Both the position numbers and the translations under genes were made by a program. Source: Metellina segmentata (lineage: Eukaryota > Arthropoda > Arachnida > Araneae > Tetragnathidae). From it: 64,000 bases of DNA. Below the pieces are notes generated by a model. It worked only from the letters and a program-made list of their open reading frames with translations. It made no database searches and was not told the DNA's origin. Below are positions 42,082 through 53,952 of this stretch, one piece after another. The stretch covers positions 17,238,088 to 17,302,087 of the forward strand of contig OX375883.1 of the NCBI GenBank assembly GCA_947359465.1, given 5' to 3'. Within the stretch, counting starts at the first letter, position 1, and every line of letters begins with the position of its first letter.

Positions 42082-43580
42082 TACTGTTTTAGAGCAAGAA
42101 AAAGAAGCAACAGGGTTTATATACTAAACAATAACAAAGTAAAGGGCGCGCAAATACTTTCGGATATAGGTTGGGAAAATCACGTGATATTCTTAAGCCA
42201 ATCATAAGTCGCGTTACACAGTTCCTCGATTTAATCCGGGGATCACTTAACTAGAATAACGTTTTTGATAATCCTCGAGTTAACTCGAGGATCAGTTGAT
42301 CCGCGAGTTAGAGTTAACTCGAGACTTGTAAGGGCTTGAATATGGCCGTAAATAAATTTATTAAAAAACTTATTTTTGCATGAATTTCTGTTTTGCTTTA
42401 TTTCTTGCAAATTCGTAAATTATTTTAGTAGTGTCAATTTGGTTAAAAATTTTTTGCTCTTTATACAGAATGGCCCTATTAATAAATCTTTCTTTTGCCA
42501 TAGTACTCCTTAAATAATTTTTTTACACGCTTTTAAACGGAAAACGGTCTTTCACCTGACCCATTAGATACGGGAATTCGTAAAAAAATTCTAATAGCAT
42601 TTCATTATTCGGAAATGTGCAAGACATTTTTTTTGGTGGCTAGATAGATGTCTGGTGTGGTTTTATGGTGTGTCTTCGTTTCTTAGAGAAATATTAAAAA
42701 ATGGTCAAATTCATCTTCAAAAGTACCAACATCAATGTCATTTTTGTAAATATCCTTCAACTTTTTTATTGTGTTCTATTTTTAATTCTGCCTTGGTGTT
42801 ATCACATGACGAAAATCGCGTAATCCCTTACATTTTCCCAAAACAACCCCTCTCTTCCTGTTTTCCTCTTCAACTGTCCCAAAGGAGTGCAGGAAATGTT
42901 TCAGGGCCCAAAATTTTCCAGAACACAATTTGTTTTGTCCGAAATTTCACCGAAAACGCCCCCGTATTTTCATTCCAGTTTAAGCGACTATTAGAGTACA
43001 ATGTTGATGATTAAGAACTCCCCTTAAAACTATTACTTACAAATAAAAAAAATAAAAAAAGATAATATTTATTCCAATAAAATTTTTTTACTTTGATGGA
43101 TTACATTAGTTGTTACCAAGAAATGGCAGTTTGCTCTTTGTGAAGGTTGTCAATCACCTTAGGCGTCATATGCACCTTGAGACGAGATGCTGAAGAAAAC
43201 CGCATGAAATGGTATCTTCAACCATGGAAATGCCTGTCTAAGGATTCTTTGTTGTGAATAATTGTGCCTTATGAATAGGAAGCAAACAAAATTGGAAATC
43301 GCTGTGAATTCATTCCAATTGGCTACTAAACACCACGGGCAACGCAATGATGGCGGTTACCCAATAGGCTACGAATGGAAAATGGGAATTCGTAGCAACC
43401 ACCGGGGGTTAGCGAGCAGTGATCACACCTAACCCCACGAAAAGAACTGTCACAGAGAAGGTCACGGGCAACGCTGTGCTGGCCGCTGGCCACGCAGTTG
43501 CTAGTGGGAGATCAGAGAGAAACAGCCGTTTTCCACGTGCAAGCTTCTTTCGCCGATTTCAGTAAAATATGAAGATGAAA
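42082..43580. other. Non-coding region upstream of the Myb gene
   Basis: Contains the CTCGAGTTAACTCGAG palindrome near 42274 and a second GAGTTAACTCGAG at about 42312. The 119-codon ORF at 42655-43014 is not recognised and lacks any motif; I do not call it a gene. Confidence 0.45.
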
Positions 43581-43594
43581 CCATTTGAAAATTT
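43581..43594 (+). repeat. Target-site duplication, left copy, of LINE K
   Basis: CCATTTGAAAATTT, repeated exactly at 44031-44044. Confidence 0.92.
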
Positions 43595-44030
43595 TCCATG
43601 GAAATCATTACCTTTCAGAAGACAAAATGTTATATTAACATGCCTCCGTATTGGACATACTCGTATAACTCATAGACACCTCCTACTCGGAGAAGACCAT
43701 CCGACTTGCAATTACTGCATTTGCCCACTAACTGTAAAACACATTTTAATAGAATGCTCTTATTTTAATTATCAACGGCTTAAACATTTTAATTCTTATA
43801 CCTTGGCTTTAGAAGACATGATTGGAGAGAATCCTCATCCAAATATTTTTAGCTTTTTACATGACATTTTTTTGTAAAATTATATGTGATGGATAAAACC
43901 ATAGTATTCATACATTATGTTTTGACTCATTTCACTTTTTTTTATTATATTATATATTTGTTTTTTATCTTGAGTTTGGCATAATATGTCCCAAGAGGAC
44001 CCAATGCCACAAAATCATATCCAATCCAAT
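43595..44030 (+). mobile_element. I-type LINE copy K, 5'-truncated, 436 bp
   Basis: It holds only the last part of ORF2 (from LPFRRQNVILTCLRIGHTR through the zinc motif CNYCICPLTVKHILIEC), the 3' UTR and the ATCCA tail. The 14-bp duplication shows a proper target-primed insertion with early 5' truncation. A 26-bp segment spanning the ORF2 stop is inverted relative to all other copies (43876-43901). Confidence 0.93.
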
Positions 44031-44299
44031 CCATTTGAAAATTTGCTTCTCTGCTAAGAAAAAAAAAGCGTATGGGGGGAGAACTTAGGCCGAAGTCCTT
44101 CTATCTCCTTCTGAATGTTGACTAGGACTGAGCGGAATTTTAGTTCGGAGTAAATGAAATACGGTGGGAAACTGAATTTACCGTTGCTCCGGTGAGTGAC
44201 TGAAACCAGCTGGGGTGAAAACACAAGAAGTGACCCTTGAGTCCTGGGCCATATTGAGTTCTTTTAATGACTACTATGTTATTTAATTAGGTGGTTTCC

Positions 44300-45092
44300 T
44301 TCTTAAATTGTACGTCTTTCTGTTACTGTTTTGTGCTTTTTGTATTTGTGATTTTGCTTTTTCACGAAAAATGTCTCTCGTGTGGATGAAATCAGTTTGA
44401 ATTTGTTCCTCGATGAGTTGTTGTATTTTCAAATCTGATTTTTGCTTCATCTTAGCTTTGAAAAGTAGTTCAAAGGGTGTTAGATTGATACTACGGTGGT
44501 AAGTTGAGTTAACAATTCGTTGAACCGTAGGAACAAATTTGTACCACTTGGTAGGATCATCTTTCGCTAATTTGGCAATAGCGTTTATGATTCTTGTCTA
44601 TTAGTTCGGGGTAGGCCAGTTGTTATGCTGATATGTTGGATTCCTCCGTTATCGCAGTAATCGTTAAATTCTTGGAACTGAATGCGGTACCTCGGTCTGA
44701 TATTATCTTTTCTGGGTTACCAAACGTAGATTTTTGAATTTCCAATTTAGAAATTACATGAGCAATGGTTGTAGATTTGGTGGGGTAAAGCCACACAAAT
44801 TTAGTAAATGCATCAATTACTCACAAAATGTGGTTATAATTCTTATGAGTGCTGTTTAGTGGTCATTATGAAAACAACTTAAACGAGTGTCTGGTTTTGA
44901 GATAGGGTTAAGGTGTCCCTCTTGTTTGCCATGTTTTCTAATAATCAATATGCATGGAACGCAATTTGTGATGAACTGTTCAATCTTTGGTTTAAGCTTG
45001 GGAATGTAATATTCTTTATTGATGTGGTCAGCAGTGCGTGTTACGGCACAGTGTCCACGTTCATGAGCAGCTTTGATAATGTTCGTTTGCAT
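44300..45092 (-). pseudogene. Gypsy-like pol remnant: integrase zinc finger and decayed core
   Basis: On the - strand, IIKAAHERGHCAVTRTADHI...YYIPKL...FITNCVPC carries the H-H-C-C integrase zinc finger, followed by GHLNPISKPD. Below 44855 the DDE core can still be followed in broken frames (a V.DAF.KFVW-like stretch, and SDRGTAF). There are several stops. It would have inserted LTR-retrotransposon DNA in the nucleus. Confidence 0.65.
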
Positions 45093-45390
45093 TTGTTCGG
45101 GTATGACTAATATAAGTCAATTCCGCTCACTGTTTTGTACAGAATGTTATTTTTCATTATATAATTGTCGTGTGGGGAGGTATTCAGCAGTTCTTTAATG
45201 GTTCTGATGTGTTCATCTGTTTCTTGTGCCTTTAACTTCAATAGTATACTGAAATTCTTCTAGCATTAAAGCCTATCGTGCAATTTTGTTGCAAATATCT
45301 TTTTTGCCCATCGTTTGTTTAAATGCATTACAGTCTGTGATTACTTTAAATGGGATACCAAGAACATAAACACGAAATTGCTTTGACGTC

Positions 45391-45545
45391 TTACGGCTCA
45401 AGACACACTGGATGGAATTGGTTGTCCTGACTAGAACGCTGCATCAGAATAGCACCATAGCCATCAATACTGGCGTCTGTGTGAACTTTGGTGTCACTTG
45501 TACATGAGTAGTATGGGGGTCCCTTGAGCGTCCAATTCAAGATGG
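45391..45545 (-). pseudogene. Gypsy-like pol remnant: RNase H start
   Basis: KVHTDASIDGYGAILMQR is the first catalytic motif of the LTR-retrotransposon RNase H (a .TDAS..G.GA.L.Q pattern). It is upstream, in reading order, of the integrase at 44300-45092, as expected for Ty3/gypsy. The upstream part of the ORF to 45828 is unrelated sequence. Confidence 0.6.
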
Positions 45546-45706
45546 CCGCCGTTTGTTTACATTTAGGAGGAGGAATAAGATAACGTTGTCGGGGGAGATA
45601 AGGATTTGTGGTGGTTACTGATGAGAAGAGGGTTGACGTTTGTTTACATTTTTTGGGTGAGATGACGTCATGTTCTTCATGAGTTTCCATGGTGATGAAG
45701 GACTGG

Positions 45707-46095
45707 TAGCGCCATCTGGTGTTGGGATGAGTAACCGTATTATTGGAATTAAGAAAGGATTTTCTTGGATTCGAACCGGGACCATGGGTTCCGAAAGCAG
45801 ATATGCTAACCGTTGAGCTATCGAGCACTTAAGGTAAGGGGGTGTTTGAATGTAGTGTTTGCTTTTTCTCAGTTTGAGACTTGTAAATATTTTGGAGTGG
45901 TTGGATTTGGATTTTAATTTTGAATAATTAATCTTCTAAGGAATTGGGTTGAGACCTTAAATAATTGGTGTGCCATCTAGTGAGGGGATGAACAATTAAA
46001 CGTACTTTAGTGAATATACTATAATTTAAAATTAAGGGGACTACGGTATTTTCTTAAATTAATAGCTAAATGACTGGTACCGCCATCTAGTGGTG
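45707..46095. repeat. Three CTCF-like GCCATCT(A/G)GTG motifs
   Basis: TAGCGCCATCTGGTG at 45707, TGTGCCATCTAGTG at about 45969 and ACCGCCATCTAGTGG at about 46078, all followed by G-rich sequence. They resemble the CTCF core (GCGCC.CCTGGTGG-like). The functional meaning is unknown; they may be parts of a repeated element. Confidence 0.45.
45765..45829 (-). tRNA. tRNA-like sequence with A and B boxes, degenerate (tRNA pseudogene or SINE head)
   Basis: On the - strand TAGCTCAACGGTTAGC fits box A and GGTTCGAATCC is a perfect box B, about 40 bp apart. The would-be anticodon loop is TTTCGGA (TCG, arginine-type), but anticodon, acceptor and T stems do not pair well. It is therefore not a working tRNA gene. 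Confidence 0.5.
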
Positions 46096-46186
46096 GGGAA
46101 AGTAACAAATAGTTAAAGTATTTTATATTCTAGCTGTATTTTAGAATTAAATGGAGAATTATTTGAAAAAAAATTATTTGTGGATT

Positions 46187-46258
46187 TGAACCCTGCAAAA
46201 GGTGCTCGCGGTCAACAGATTTTACACTAGCCCTTTATCCGTTTGACCACGACTACCT
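46187..46258 (-). tRNA. Second tRNA-like sequence (serine/leucine-like), degenerate
   Basis: The - strand begins GTAGTCGTGGTCAAACGGAT, similar to the 5' half of tRNA-Ser, and ends GGGTTCAAATCC, a good box B. The extra-arm region is present but the stems are imperfect. It is probably a pseudogene or the head of a tRNA-derived SINE. Confidence 0.5.
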
Positions 46259-46718
46259 AAATCATTGTGTTATATTTAAAATAGTCTATCATTTTGTGAA
46301 TACGTATAGTACATACTACCAAATATTGAAAAGTCTAGAAGCTTCTGGAACTTGTGACTCAGTTTTGTTTAGCGTGTGTAAGGTGGGTTGATTAAGATAA
46401 GAGTTAAACACTGACTAGACAAAATACGTAGTACCAAAGATTGAAAAGTCTAGAAGCCTCTGGAAAATGTGAGAATATAACTAAGGATTATGTTTTTGCA
46501 CGTGTAGGTTAAGTGACTCAAAAGAAAATTAAAGATTAGCTTAAACTACCGAAGTACACGTGTTGTGTTTTTGAAAATGTCAATGACCAAACAAAAGAAA
46601 GTGATTATACTGTTTGATAACTAAGAGGCTTTTAAAAGCATAGTTGAACTTGTTTCTTGGGTCTTTGAATCACTTTGCTTCTCTGGATTTTTGCCCTTCT
46701 ATTGTGTTTAGATACATC

Positions 46719-46800
46719 ATGGATTCTAGTGATATTAGACCTGCAAAGAAAATGCGTACAGACAAAGAACAGTGTTTTTAGAAATACTGTAAAGATTCTT
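46719..46800 (+). pseudogene. ALKBH2-like DNA dioxygenase, N-terminal part
   Basis: ATG at 46719 opens MDSSDIRPAKKMRTDKEQCF, with a basic KKMR stretch like the N-terminus of ALKBH2. An in-frame TAG follows at 46779-46781, then KYCKDS up to the LINE H insertion. The frame continues at 52465 without loss or gain once LINE H and one duplication copy are removed. TTTTTAG at the stop could also be read as a splice acceptor, so the stop may not be a true nonsense mutation. Confidence 0.65.
46787..46800 (+). repeat. Target-site duplication, left copy, of LINE H
   Basis: CTGTAAAGATTCTT, repeated exactly at 52451-52464. Confidence 0.94.
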
Positions 46801-47337
46801 GCCCCCAGGGGCATTCCTTCTTTAGGTTTGTACGGGCTTCACAACCCCGGGGTACCTGAGTGATCTTTTCTCCCTTTCGTTCTTCTCCTCCTCTACCCTT
46901 CTGCTTTTTGCTTTTTCTTCCTCCCTCGTTGTGGTTGCCTTTTCGGAGGTGAGGGCTCCCCTTGAGAAGCTTTTCGCCAATCTGTGCTTTTAGCTCCTCT
47001 TGGGGATTATATCACCCACGTGTTTGCCGTGCGTGGCGACCTGTGTCTTCGGAAAGGGTGATCCTGGTGATTGAGGGACAACATAACGCCCCAATACATT
47101 GCTTCGGCTCCTGCTTCGGACAAACAGGAGGTGTACTATGGTCCCAGTACATCAATCGGCTGGTGGGAATACCCTGCTAGGATTAAGGACCTGCTCACCA
47201 ACTAGCTCCTTAGGGCAGTCATAGAGGTGAGTTGGGTTCGTATAGTCCCTGGCTAGCACCGGTACAGGAACCTGTATCCCCTCGTTGGACTCCATGGTGG
47301 GTGGTGCCGCCGGGGACTGAACACCTCTTTTTCTAAC

Positions 47338-48593
47338 ATGGAAAACCAAAAACCAACTTCTCCTTCAGTGGAGCAAATGTGTAACAAAAAAAATGAAAAT
47401 AATTTACCGGAACAAAAATTTTTTATTATAAAAAGTAATCAAGGAAATCTAAAAAACATATAGGCAATTTTACTACATAAAACAATATTAGGCATGGTTG
47501 GAGAGACGAAGAACATAAAAAAAACACTAGCAGGAGATATACTCGTTGAAGTATCAAATAGAGCACAAGCTATAAACATACAAAAAATAAAATCCATCGG
47601 TCCAATAGAAGTTAATGTTACACCCCACAGAACTTTGAATTCATCCAGAGGTGTTATATCTGAATCAGATTTAGTTTATGATACAGAACAGGACATCTTA
47701 GAATCCCTATCCGAACAATATGTTATTAACGTCAAAAGAATAACAATTACAAAAAATGGTCAAAAAATACCCACTAAACACTTAATATTAACTTTCAATA
47801 CACCAAGCATACCAAAACACGTTAAAATAGCCTACATTAACTGCCCAGTAAGACCTTTCATACCAAATCCTGTCCGTTGCTTTAAATGCCAAAGATTCGG
47901 CCATTCTTTCATCGCTTGCCGTGGAACAGAGACTTGCGCAAAATGCTGTGGTACAGACCACAAGACCGATGTCTGTACTACATCGTCCCTTTGCTGTGTC
48001 AACTGCAAAGGTGACCATCCAGCTTTTGCCAGGTCTTGCCCTAAATTTATAACCGAAAAAGAAATACAAACAATTAAAGTTCAACAAAATATTTCATTTC
48101 TGGAGGCCCGAAAAATAGTTAATGATCGCACCCCGAAACCTGGATTATCTCTTACTCTTCAATACTTAAAAAGACCTTCAAAACCAACGGAACTCAAACC
48201 GATGTAACTTTGTTTAAGCCATCTGACCAAAACAAAACTTCATTGAACCAACCTATAACGCCTTCTTTTTCTAAAGCATCAGCTACAACCTCATCGAATA
48301 CAAAAATCATAAACCAACCAAATCGACTTAAAAATACTTCTTTAAAAAGGGCCATATCATCTGAACAAAATAACATTAAAATTTCAAAAAGTTCTTCTCA
48401 AACCCCTCTTCAGCCCGACGTTTCATCCAGAAACTTTAAAACTAATCCTTCTACCAGTGACCTCATTAATCTGTATAACTCAGAAAGCGATATTTCATCT
48501 GTAGAAGATGAGGACTTGGAGTCTTCGCCACTGAAGCCGAAGAAGGATCCTCGGCAAGACAAACATCGTCCTAGGACGAGAAACCACAAGTAG
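47338..48593 (+). pseudogene. I-type LINE ORF1 (copy H), stop and frameshift
   Basis: ATG at 47338 (MENQKPTSPSVEQM). A TAG replaces a serine codon at about 47461 (KNI-stop-AILLHKTI). The remaining body with three intact knuckles is open to about 48150. The same CT insertion as in copy D (TCTCTTACTC) then shifts the frame, and the C-terminal third runs to the normal stop at 48593. Confidence 0.9.
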
Positions 48594-48622
48594 TTTTTCC
48601 TTTTCTTTTCTACTTTATTTTT

Positions 48623-51600
48623 ATGGCTTCCTTTCTTTCCTGGAACTGCCGGGGTTTTCGTAACAGATGTGATGATGTAAAAGACATCATAAACAAACAT
48701 AAGCCAGCTGCAATCGCCCTCCAGGAAACATATCTGAAAAACAATGATACAACTAACATTCGATATTTCACTGTATTCAGAAAAGATTACGATGTTGGGC
48801 AAAGAGCATGTGGAGGTGTTGCATTGCTTACCTCTCATGACTTTCCAGTCACCCAAATTAACCTTACAACAAATCTCCAAGCTATTGCGGTAAGACTTCA
48901 TGTAAATATTCTAATTACAATATGTAATTTATATTTACCTCCTAACACCCATGTCGCCACTTCTGAATTAAATAATTTAATAGATCAACTTCCTCAACCA
49001 TTCATTATACTTGGTGACCTAAATGGTCATCATATTCTCTGGGGCAATTCAGACATTAATCGTAGAGGCAAACAAATTGAGAAACTAATAACGGACAATG
49101 ATTTATGTATAATGAATAACGGCCAACCTACTTATTTTCACTCACCTTCACTTACTTACCATTCAATAGATCTGGCAATCTGCACTCCTTCAATTTTACC
49201 ATTTTGGACCTTCTCTGTGGATTCTTACCTTTACAATAGTGACCATTATCCTATTAAACTAAAATATGAAGGCCAATACCAACCTCACTCTGTCAGCCAA
49301 ACTAACTACATCTTTGAAACTGCCAACTGGCCACTTTTTACTAGCCTTGCAGATATTTCTAACACGGTAGAAATTGGTGATATCGATGAAGTCAACTCAA
49401 AAATAACAAACATAATTATAGCAAGTGCTGACGCTTGCATTAAAACAGTCAGTAATACATCTAAAAAACAAAAGAAACCTTGGTGGAATGAGGATTGTAG
49501 CGATGCATATCGGAAACAGAGAAAAGCCTGGAATATCTTTAATAGATATCCAACAAGTGAAAACTTTATAATTTATAAAAAAGCAAAAGCAGCATTTCGA
49601 AAAATACAAAGACGTAGTCAGAGGGATTCTTGGACGAATTATGTCAATAGTATCAATAGTACAATTACAAGTAAACAATTATGGAATAGGATTAAAAGAA
49701 TTTCCGGTGTTTACCCCAATAGGCAAATTCTTATCCTAGAACATAACAACCAAATACTATCGGCACCCAAATACATAGCAAACACAATTGGTTCATGAAT
49801 TTCCGAAATATCCAGCTCCAGTAACTACTCTGAAAGTTTTAAGAAAATTAAAATTGCATCTGAAAAGAATAAAGTTAATTTTACTTCAAACCGTATATTT
49901 TCATATAATTGTGATTTTACTTTTTCGGAACTGACAAAATCTTTATCTTCAGTTCACAAATCAACTCCTGGCCCAGATAATATTAGTTACATCATGCTCA
50001 AACATCTATCAAAGAGTTCTCTAAATCATCTCCTGAAATTTTACAACAGAATTTGGACCGAGCATACTTTTCCGCTCTCTTGGAGGTATGCTACTATAAT
50101 ACCCATACTGAAACCAAATAAAGACCCCAAGAATCCTTCGAACTACCGTCCAATAGCCCTAACAAGTTGCTTATGCAAAATTTTAGAAAAGATGGTCAAC
50201 GCGCGGTTAATGTATATATTAGAAAAAGATAAATGTCTCTCCCCACTTCAAAGTGGCTTCAGGAAAAATCGTTCAACTATTGACAATCTAGTCGCTTTCG
50301 AGTCGGAAATCAGAAATGCATTTGTTGAAAATAAACACCTCGTCTCGATTTTCTTCGACATCGAAAAAGCTTACGATCGAACGTGGAGACATGGGATTTT
50401 AAGACATTTTTAAAAATGACATAAGAGGAAATCTGCCTATTTTTATCCAAAATTTCTTAGAGAAAAGGTATTTTAAAATAAGGATTGGATCGATTTTATC
50501 CGATGTTTTTATTCAAGAAGAGGGAGTGCCACAGGGCAGTGTTTTAAGTGTTACTTTATTTATTTTAAAAATTAATGATATTGTTTCTCAATTGCCTCCA
50601 TCAGTGAAAGGTCTTATTTACGTTGACGATCTGCAAATTTCATGCGCAGCTAAAGACATTCGTTTAATTGAAAGACAACTTCAACAGGCCGTTAACAAAA
50701 TCACTCATTGGACTAACGAAAATGGTTTCAATTTCTCATCTTCCAAAACCGCGTGTGTTCATTTTTGTAAAAAACGGAATCTTCATCTTGACCCTGAAAT
50801 ATTCTTCAAAGATATTTTAATTAATGTTGTGGACAATTTTAAATTTTTAGGCATCATATTTGACAAGAAGTTGACTTTTCAACCGCATATTTTAAAGTTA
50901 CGCAAACGTTGTGAAAAGGCCCTCAACATATTAAGAGTTTTATCGAAATTATCACGGGGATCTGATCATACTTGTCTTCTAAAAATATATAGAGCCCTAA
51001 TACGATCAAAATTAGATTACGGCTGCGTGGTGTATGGTTCAGCGAGAAAATCTGCTCTTCAAACTCTGAACACTGTTCACCACACAGCTTTGCGTTTATG
51101 TTCTGGTGCCTTCAGAACATCACCCATAAGCAGCTTATATGTAGACTCGTCTGAACCTTCTTTAGACTTAAGGCGACAGTTGTTGTCCTTAGAATATTAT
51201 TTTAGAATTTCCTCAATACCTCATCACCCGTTGCATACCATTCATCACAGTCCATATTTAAAACGCGCGCCTTTATCAAGCAAAAACATCCTTCATCCCT
51301 ACATTCCACTTGAGAATGCTGGATCTGATGAACGGATCCGAACTTTCCTCACTTGACGTCACCCAGAAAAAACTTTATTATTTCTCTCCTTGGTTTAGTC
51401 ATGATTTTCAATTTCAAAACCCGTTCCAAAATTTCTATAAAGCAGATACCTCTGATGTTGTATACAAACAACTATTTCAAAAGCATATAGAAAAGTACTC
51501 AAATTTCATACAAGTTTACACGGACGGATCTAAAAGGGCAAATTATGTTGGAGCTTCGTTCACTATTAATGACTCTCTTAATAGTTTTAAACTCCATCCT

Positions 51601-52305
51601 TCATGTTCTGTTTTTACCGCTGAAATCATGGTCATATATAAAGCATTAGAAAATATATCGGATCATTGTCATAAGAAATGTATCATTTTCATAGATTCAT
51701 TAAGCGTTTTAGAGTCATTGAAACATCCTGATCATGACAGTCATCCCATTGTTTTAGAGTCACTGAAAATAATTTATCATCTTTCATCCAAAAATTTTAA
51801 CTTGTTATTTTGTTGGATTCCATCTCACGTTGGAATAACAGGAAACGAGATTGTCGACAAAGCCGCCAAATCGGCCGTAACTAATATTAATCATACCATT
51901 CCTTATCGCGACTTAAAATCATTAATTTACAAATTTTTAGATTAAAAATGGCAGAACGATTGGAACGAACAAACGGAGAATAAGCTTTACGCTATTAAAC
52001 CAAATATTGCGGAATGGAAATCACTACCTTCAAGAAGACAGCAGGTAATACTAACTCGACTCCGTATTGGGCATACGCGGATAACTCATAGACACGTCCT
52101 AGTCGGAGAAGATCATCCTATATGTAATTACTGCATTTGCCCACTAACAGTAAAACACATTTTTATTGAATGTTCTCATTTTAATTATCAACGGCTTAAA
52201 CATTTTAATTCTTATACCTTGGTTTTAGAAGACATGATCGGTGAGAATCCTCATCCAAATATTTTTAACTTTTTACATGACATTGGGTTTATATATCACA
52301 TATAA
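48623..52305 (+). pseudogene. I-type LINE ORF2 (copy H), multiple lesions
   Basis: The MASFLSWNCRGF start and complete endonuclease are open to a TGA at 49796-49798 (cysteine codon expected). The same frame then continues through the linker and RT up to FFDIEKAYDRTWRHGILRH (50413), where the frame shifts. GVPQGS and YVDDLQI follow. Another indel near 51265 (ACGCGCGCC) shifts it into RNase H, where FTDS has become FIDS, a loss of a catalytic-motif residue context. A TAA follows FLD at 51943-51945. The C-terminal zinc motif and stop at 52303-52305 remain. Confidence 0.9.
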
Positions 52306-52450
52306 TTTTATATAGTATTCATTTTATTATGACTTGACTCATTTCGTTTAATTAATATTTTATGTATATGTTTCTTTTTTATCTTGAGTTTGGCATAATA
52401 TGTCCCAAGAGGACTCAATGCCACAAAATCATATCCAATCCAATCCAATC

Positions 52451-52464
52451 CAATCCTGTAAAGA
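52451..52464 (+). repeat. Target-site duplication, right copy, of LINE H
   Basis: Exact copy of 46787-46800. Confidence 0.94.
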
Positions 52465-53023
52465 TTCTTTATGCTATGAATATGGTAAATTGTTTACAGA
52501 TTGTGATAGTTGGGCATATTTCCGTCGATTGCAAAACGAATTTACGTATTTAAAGAAAGAGGAAACTACTATAGAAATTTCCGGTAAAAAACATAATGTG
52601 CCTCGACAACTTGTAGCATACGGAGATGAAGGTATAAGCTATACCTTTAGTGGATCTTGTATTGCAGCCAAACCCTGGTCTCCTTTACTGTTGGAAATAA
52701 AGGGTAAAGTGGAACGAATAATTGATGCAAGATTCAATTTTGTGTTGGTGAACCGTTATAAAGATGATAAGGACTGTATAGGTGCACATAAAGACAACGA
52801 GAAGGACTTGAATCATAATGCACCCATAGCGTCTGTTTCATTTGGACAAAAAAGACAGTTTGTGTTTTCTAGAAAGAACTACAACTCTTTAAAAATTGTT
52901 TTGGAAAATGGAAGCTTACTTGTAATGATTTATTCAACCAACAAATTTTGGTTACACAGCTTGCACCGTGGAAATGCATTATACCCTAGAATTAACTTAA
53001 CGTTTCGAAAAAATATTGTATAA
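52465..53023 (+). pseudogene. ALKBH2-like: ALKBH2-like Fe(II)/2-oxoglutarate DNA dioxygenase, catalytic part
   Basis: It resembles eukaryotic ALKBH2, a nuclear enzyme that removes N1-methyladenine and N3-methylcytosine from double-stranded DNA. Visible in order: VPRQLVAYGDEGISYTFSG, a PW-P proline motif, FNFVLVNRYKDDKDCIGAHKDNE, ASVSFGQKRQFVF, WLHSLHRGNALYPRINLTFRK. The iron ligands H and D (HKD) and the second H (HSL), and the 2-oxoglutarate arginine in the final RINLTFR, are all present. The frame is open to the TAA at 53023 without introns. Upstream codons in LINE H tail (from 52400) are not part of it. It is split from its N-terminus by LINE H, so it is presumably dead unless a downstream start is used. 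Confidence 0.87.
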
Positions 53024-53952
53024 ATTACTGATAATCCCCATATGTACCCCCCCCCCTGAAGTGGAACACAGTGTAAATAGGAATGTACACTAAACGATAT
53101 TTGGAAAACGTTACAATTAATATTTATGCCTTTGTGAATATTATTTTTTATACTTACATCTTATTGTTATTTTAAAGAAACTTTAATGCCTGTCTTACCA
53201 CATACACTGCATTTTGGATTTTTTAAAAATTAAATACTAATTTTATAAATTGTGTGTTTTATACAATGCAAGATCTGAAATGAAATTTTATTTGCTATAA
53301 ATATTTGTCTTTTTTAAATTTAGAGGCTTTTACTTAAACACTAATTATACATTAGATCCTGTAGCACATATTTTATTGCAGAATTTATTTTTAAATAACG
53401 TACCCTTAAGTAAAAAAATACAAAAATCTTTTTTTCTTGTATCTGAAAACTTTGCAAAACCTATACTATGGATATGTTTACTTGTACATTTGAAGTAGTG
53501 AAAATGAATATTAATAAACTTTTAGTCCTTGAAGTTCTAAATTAAATGTTATTTTTTCTAATGCTCTTGCAAACCATACATTTTACTAAACATATGAACT
53601 TCTTTTTATTTACTTGAAAACCTTGTGTATATTATGCAGTTTTAATTGCAGAATCAAATGCCAATTTGTACAAGTATTTTACAAGATACTTTGTATAGGT
53701 CTTTTATAATTTTAGATATACTACATTGCTACGTTAAATGGATAGTAAGTGGGTTTTTATGATTTTTGAAAATAATGTGCACATTTTAAGGCTGTTAAAC
53801 GAAATAAATTCTTGCCCTTTCTTGATAGTTAATGCATAATCTAAAGATTTACTCACACCACTGATAGTTTTACACATGAGTAAAATTAAAAAAAACAACG
53901 GAAAATTTTAAATACTAATTCATTTTTAAATGAACAAATATCATTGATATGA
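53024..53952. other. AT-rich 3' flank of the ALKBH2-like sequence
   Basis: Contains a run of ten C at about 53049 and otherwise AT-rich sequence. No gene is seen, and no obvious poly(A) tract that would prove a processed retrocopy. Confidence 0.5.

Larger units (their letters stand above)
46801..52450 (+). mobile_element. I-type LINE copy H, full-length, inserted in the ALKBH2-like sequence
   Basis: A complete 5.65-kb element with leader (46801-47337, D-type variant), ORF1, ORF2, stem-loop (52391-52423) and an ATCCA tail, flanked by a 14-bp duplication. Several point and frameshift lesions make it inactive. Confidence 0.94.

Noticed and set aside
42655..43014. 119-codon ORF
   Set aside because: Low-complexity hydrophobic and aromatic composition, no motif on either strand and no neighbours that suggest a gene.
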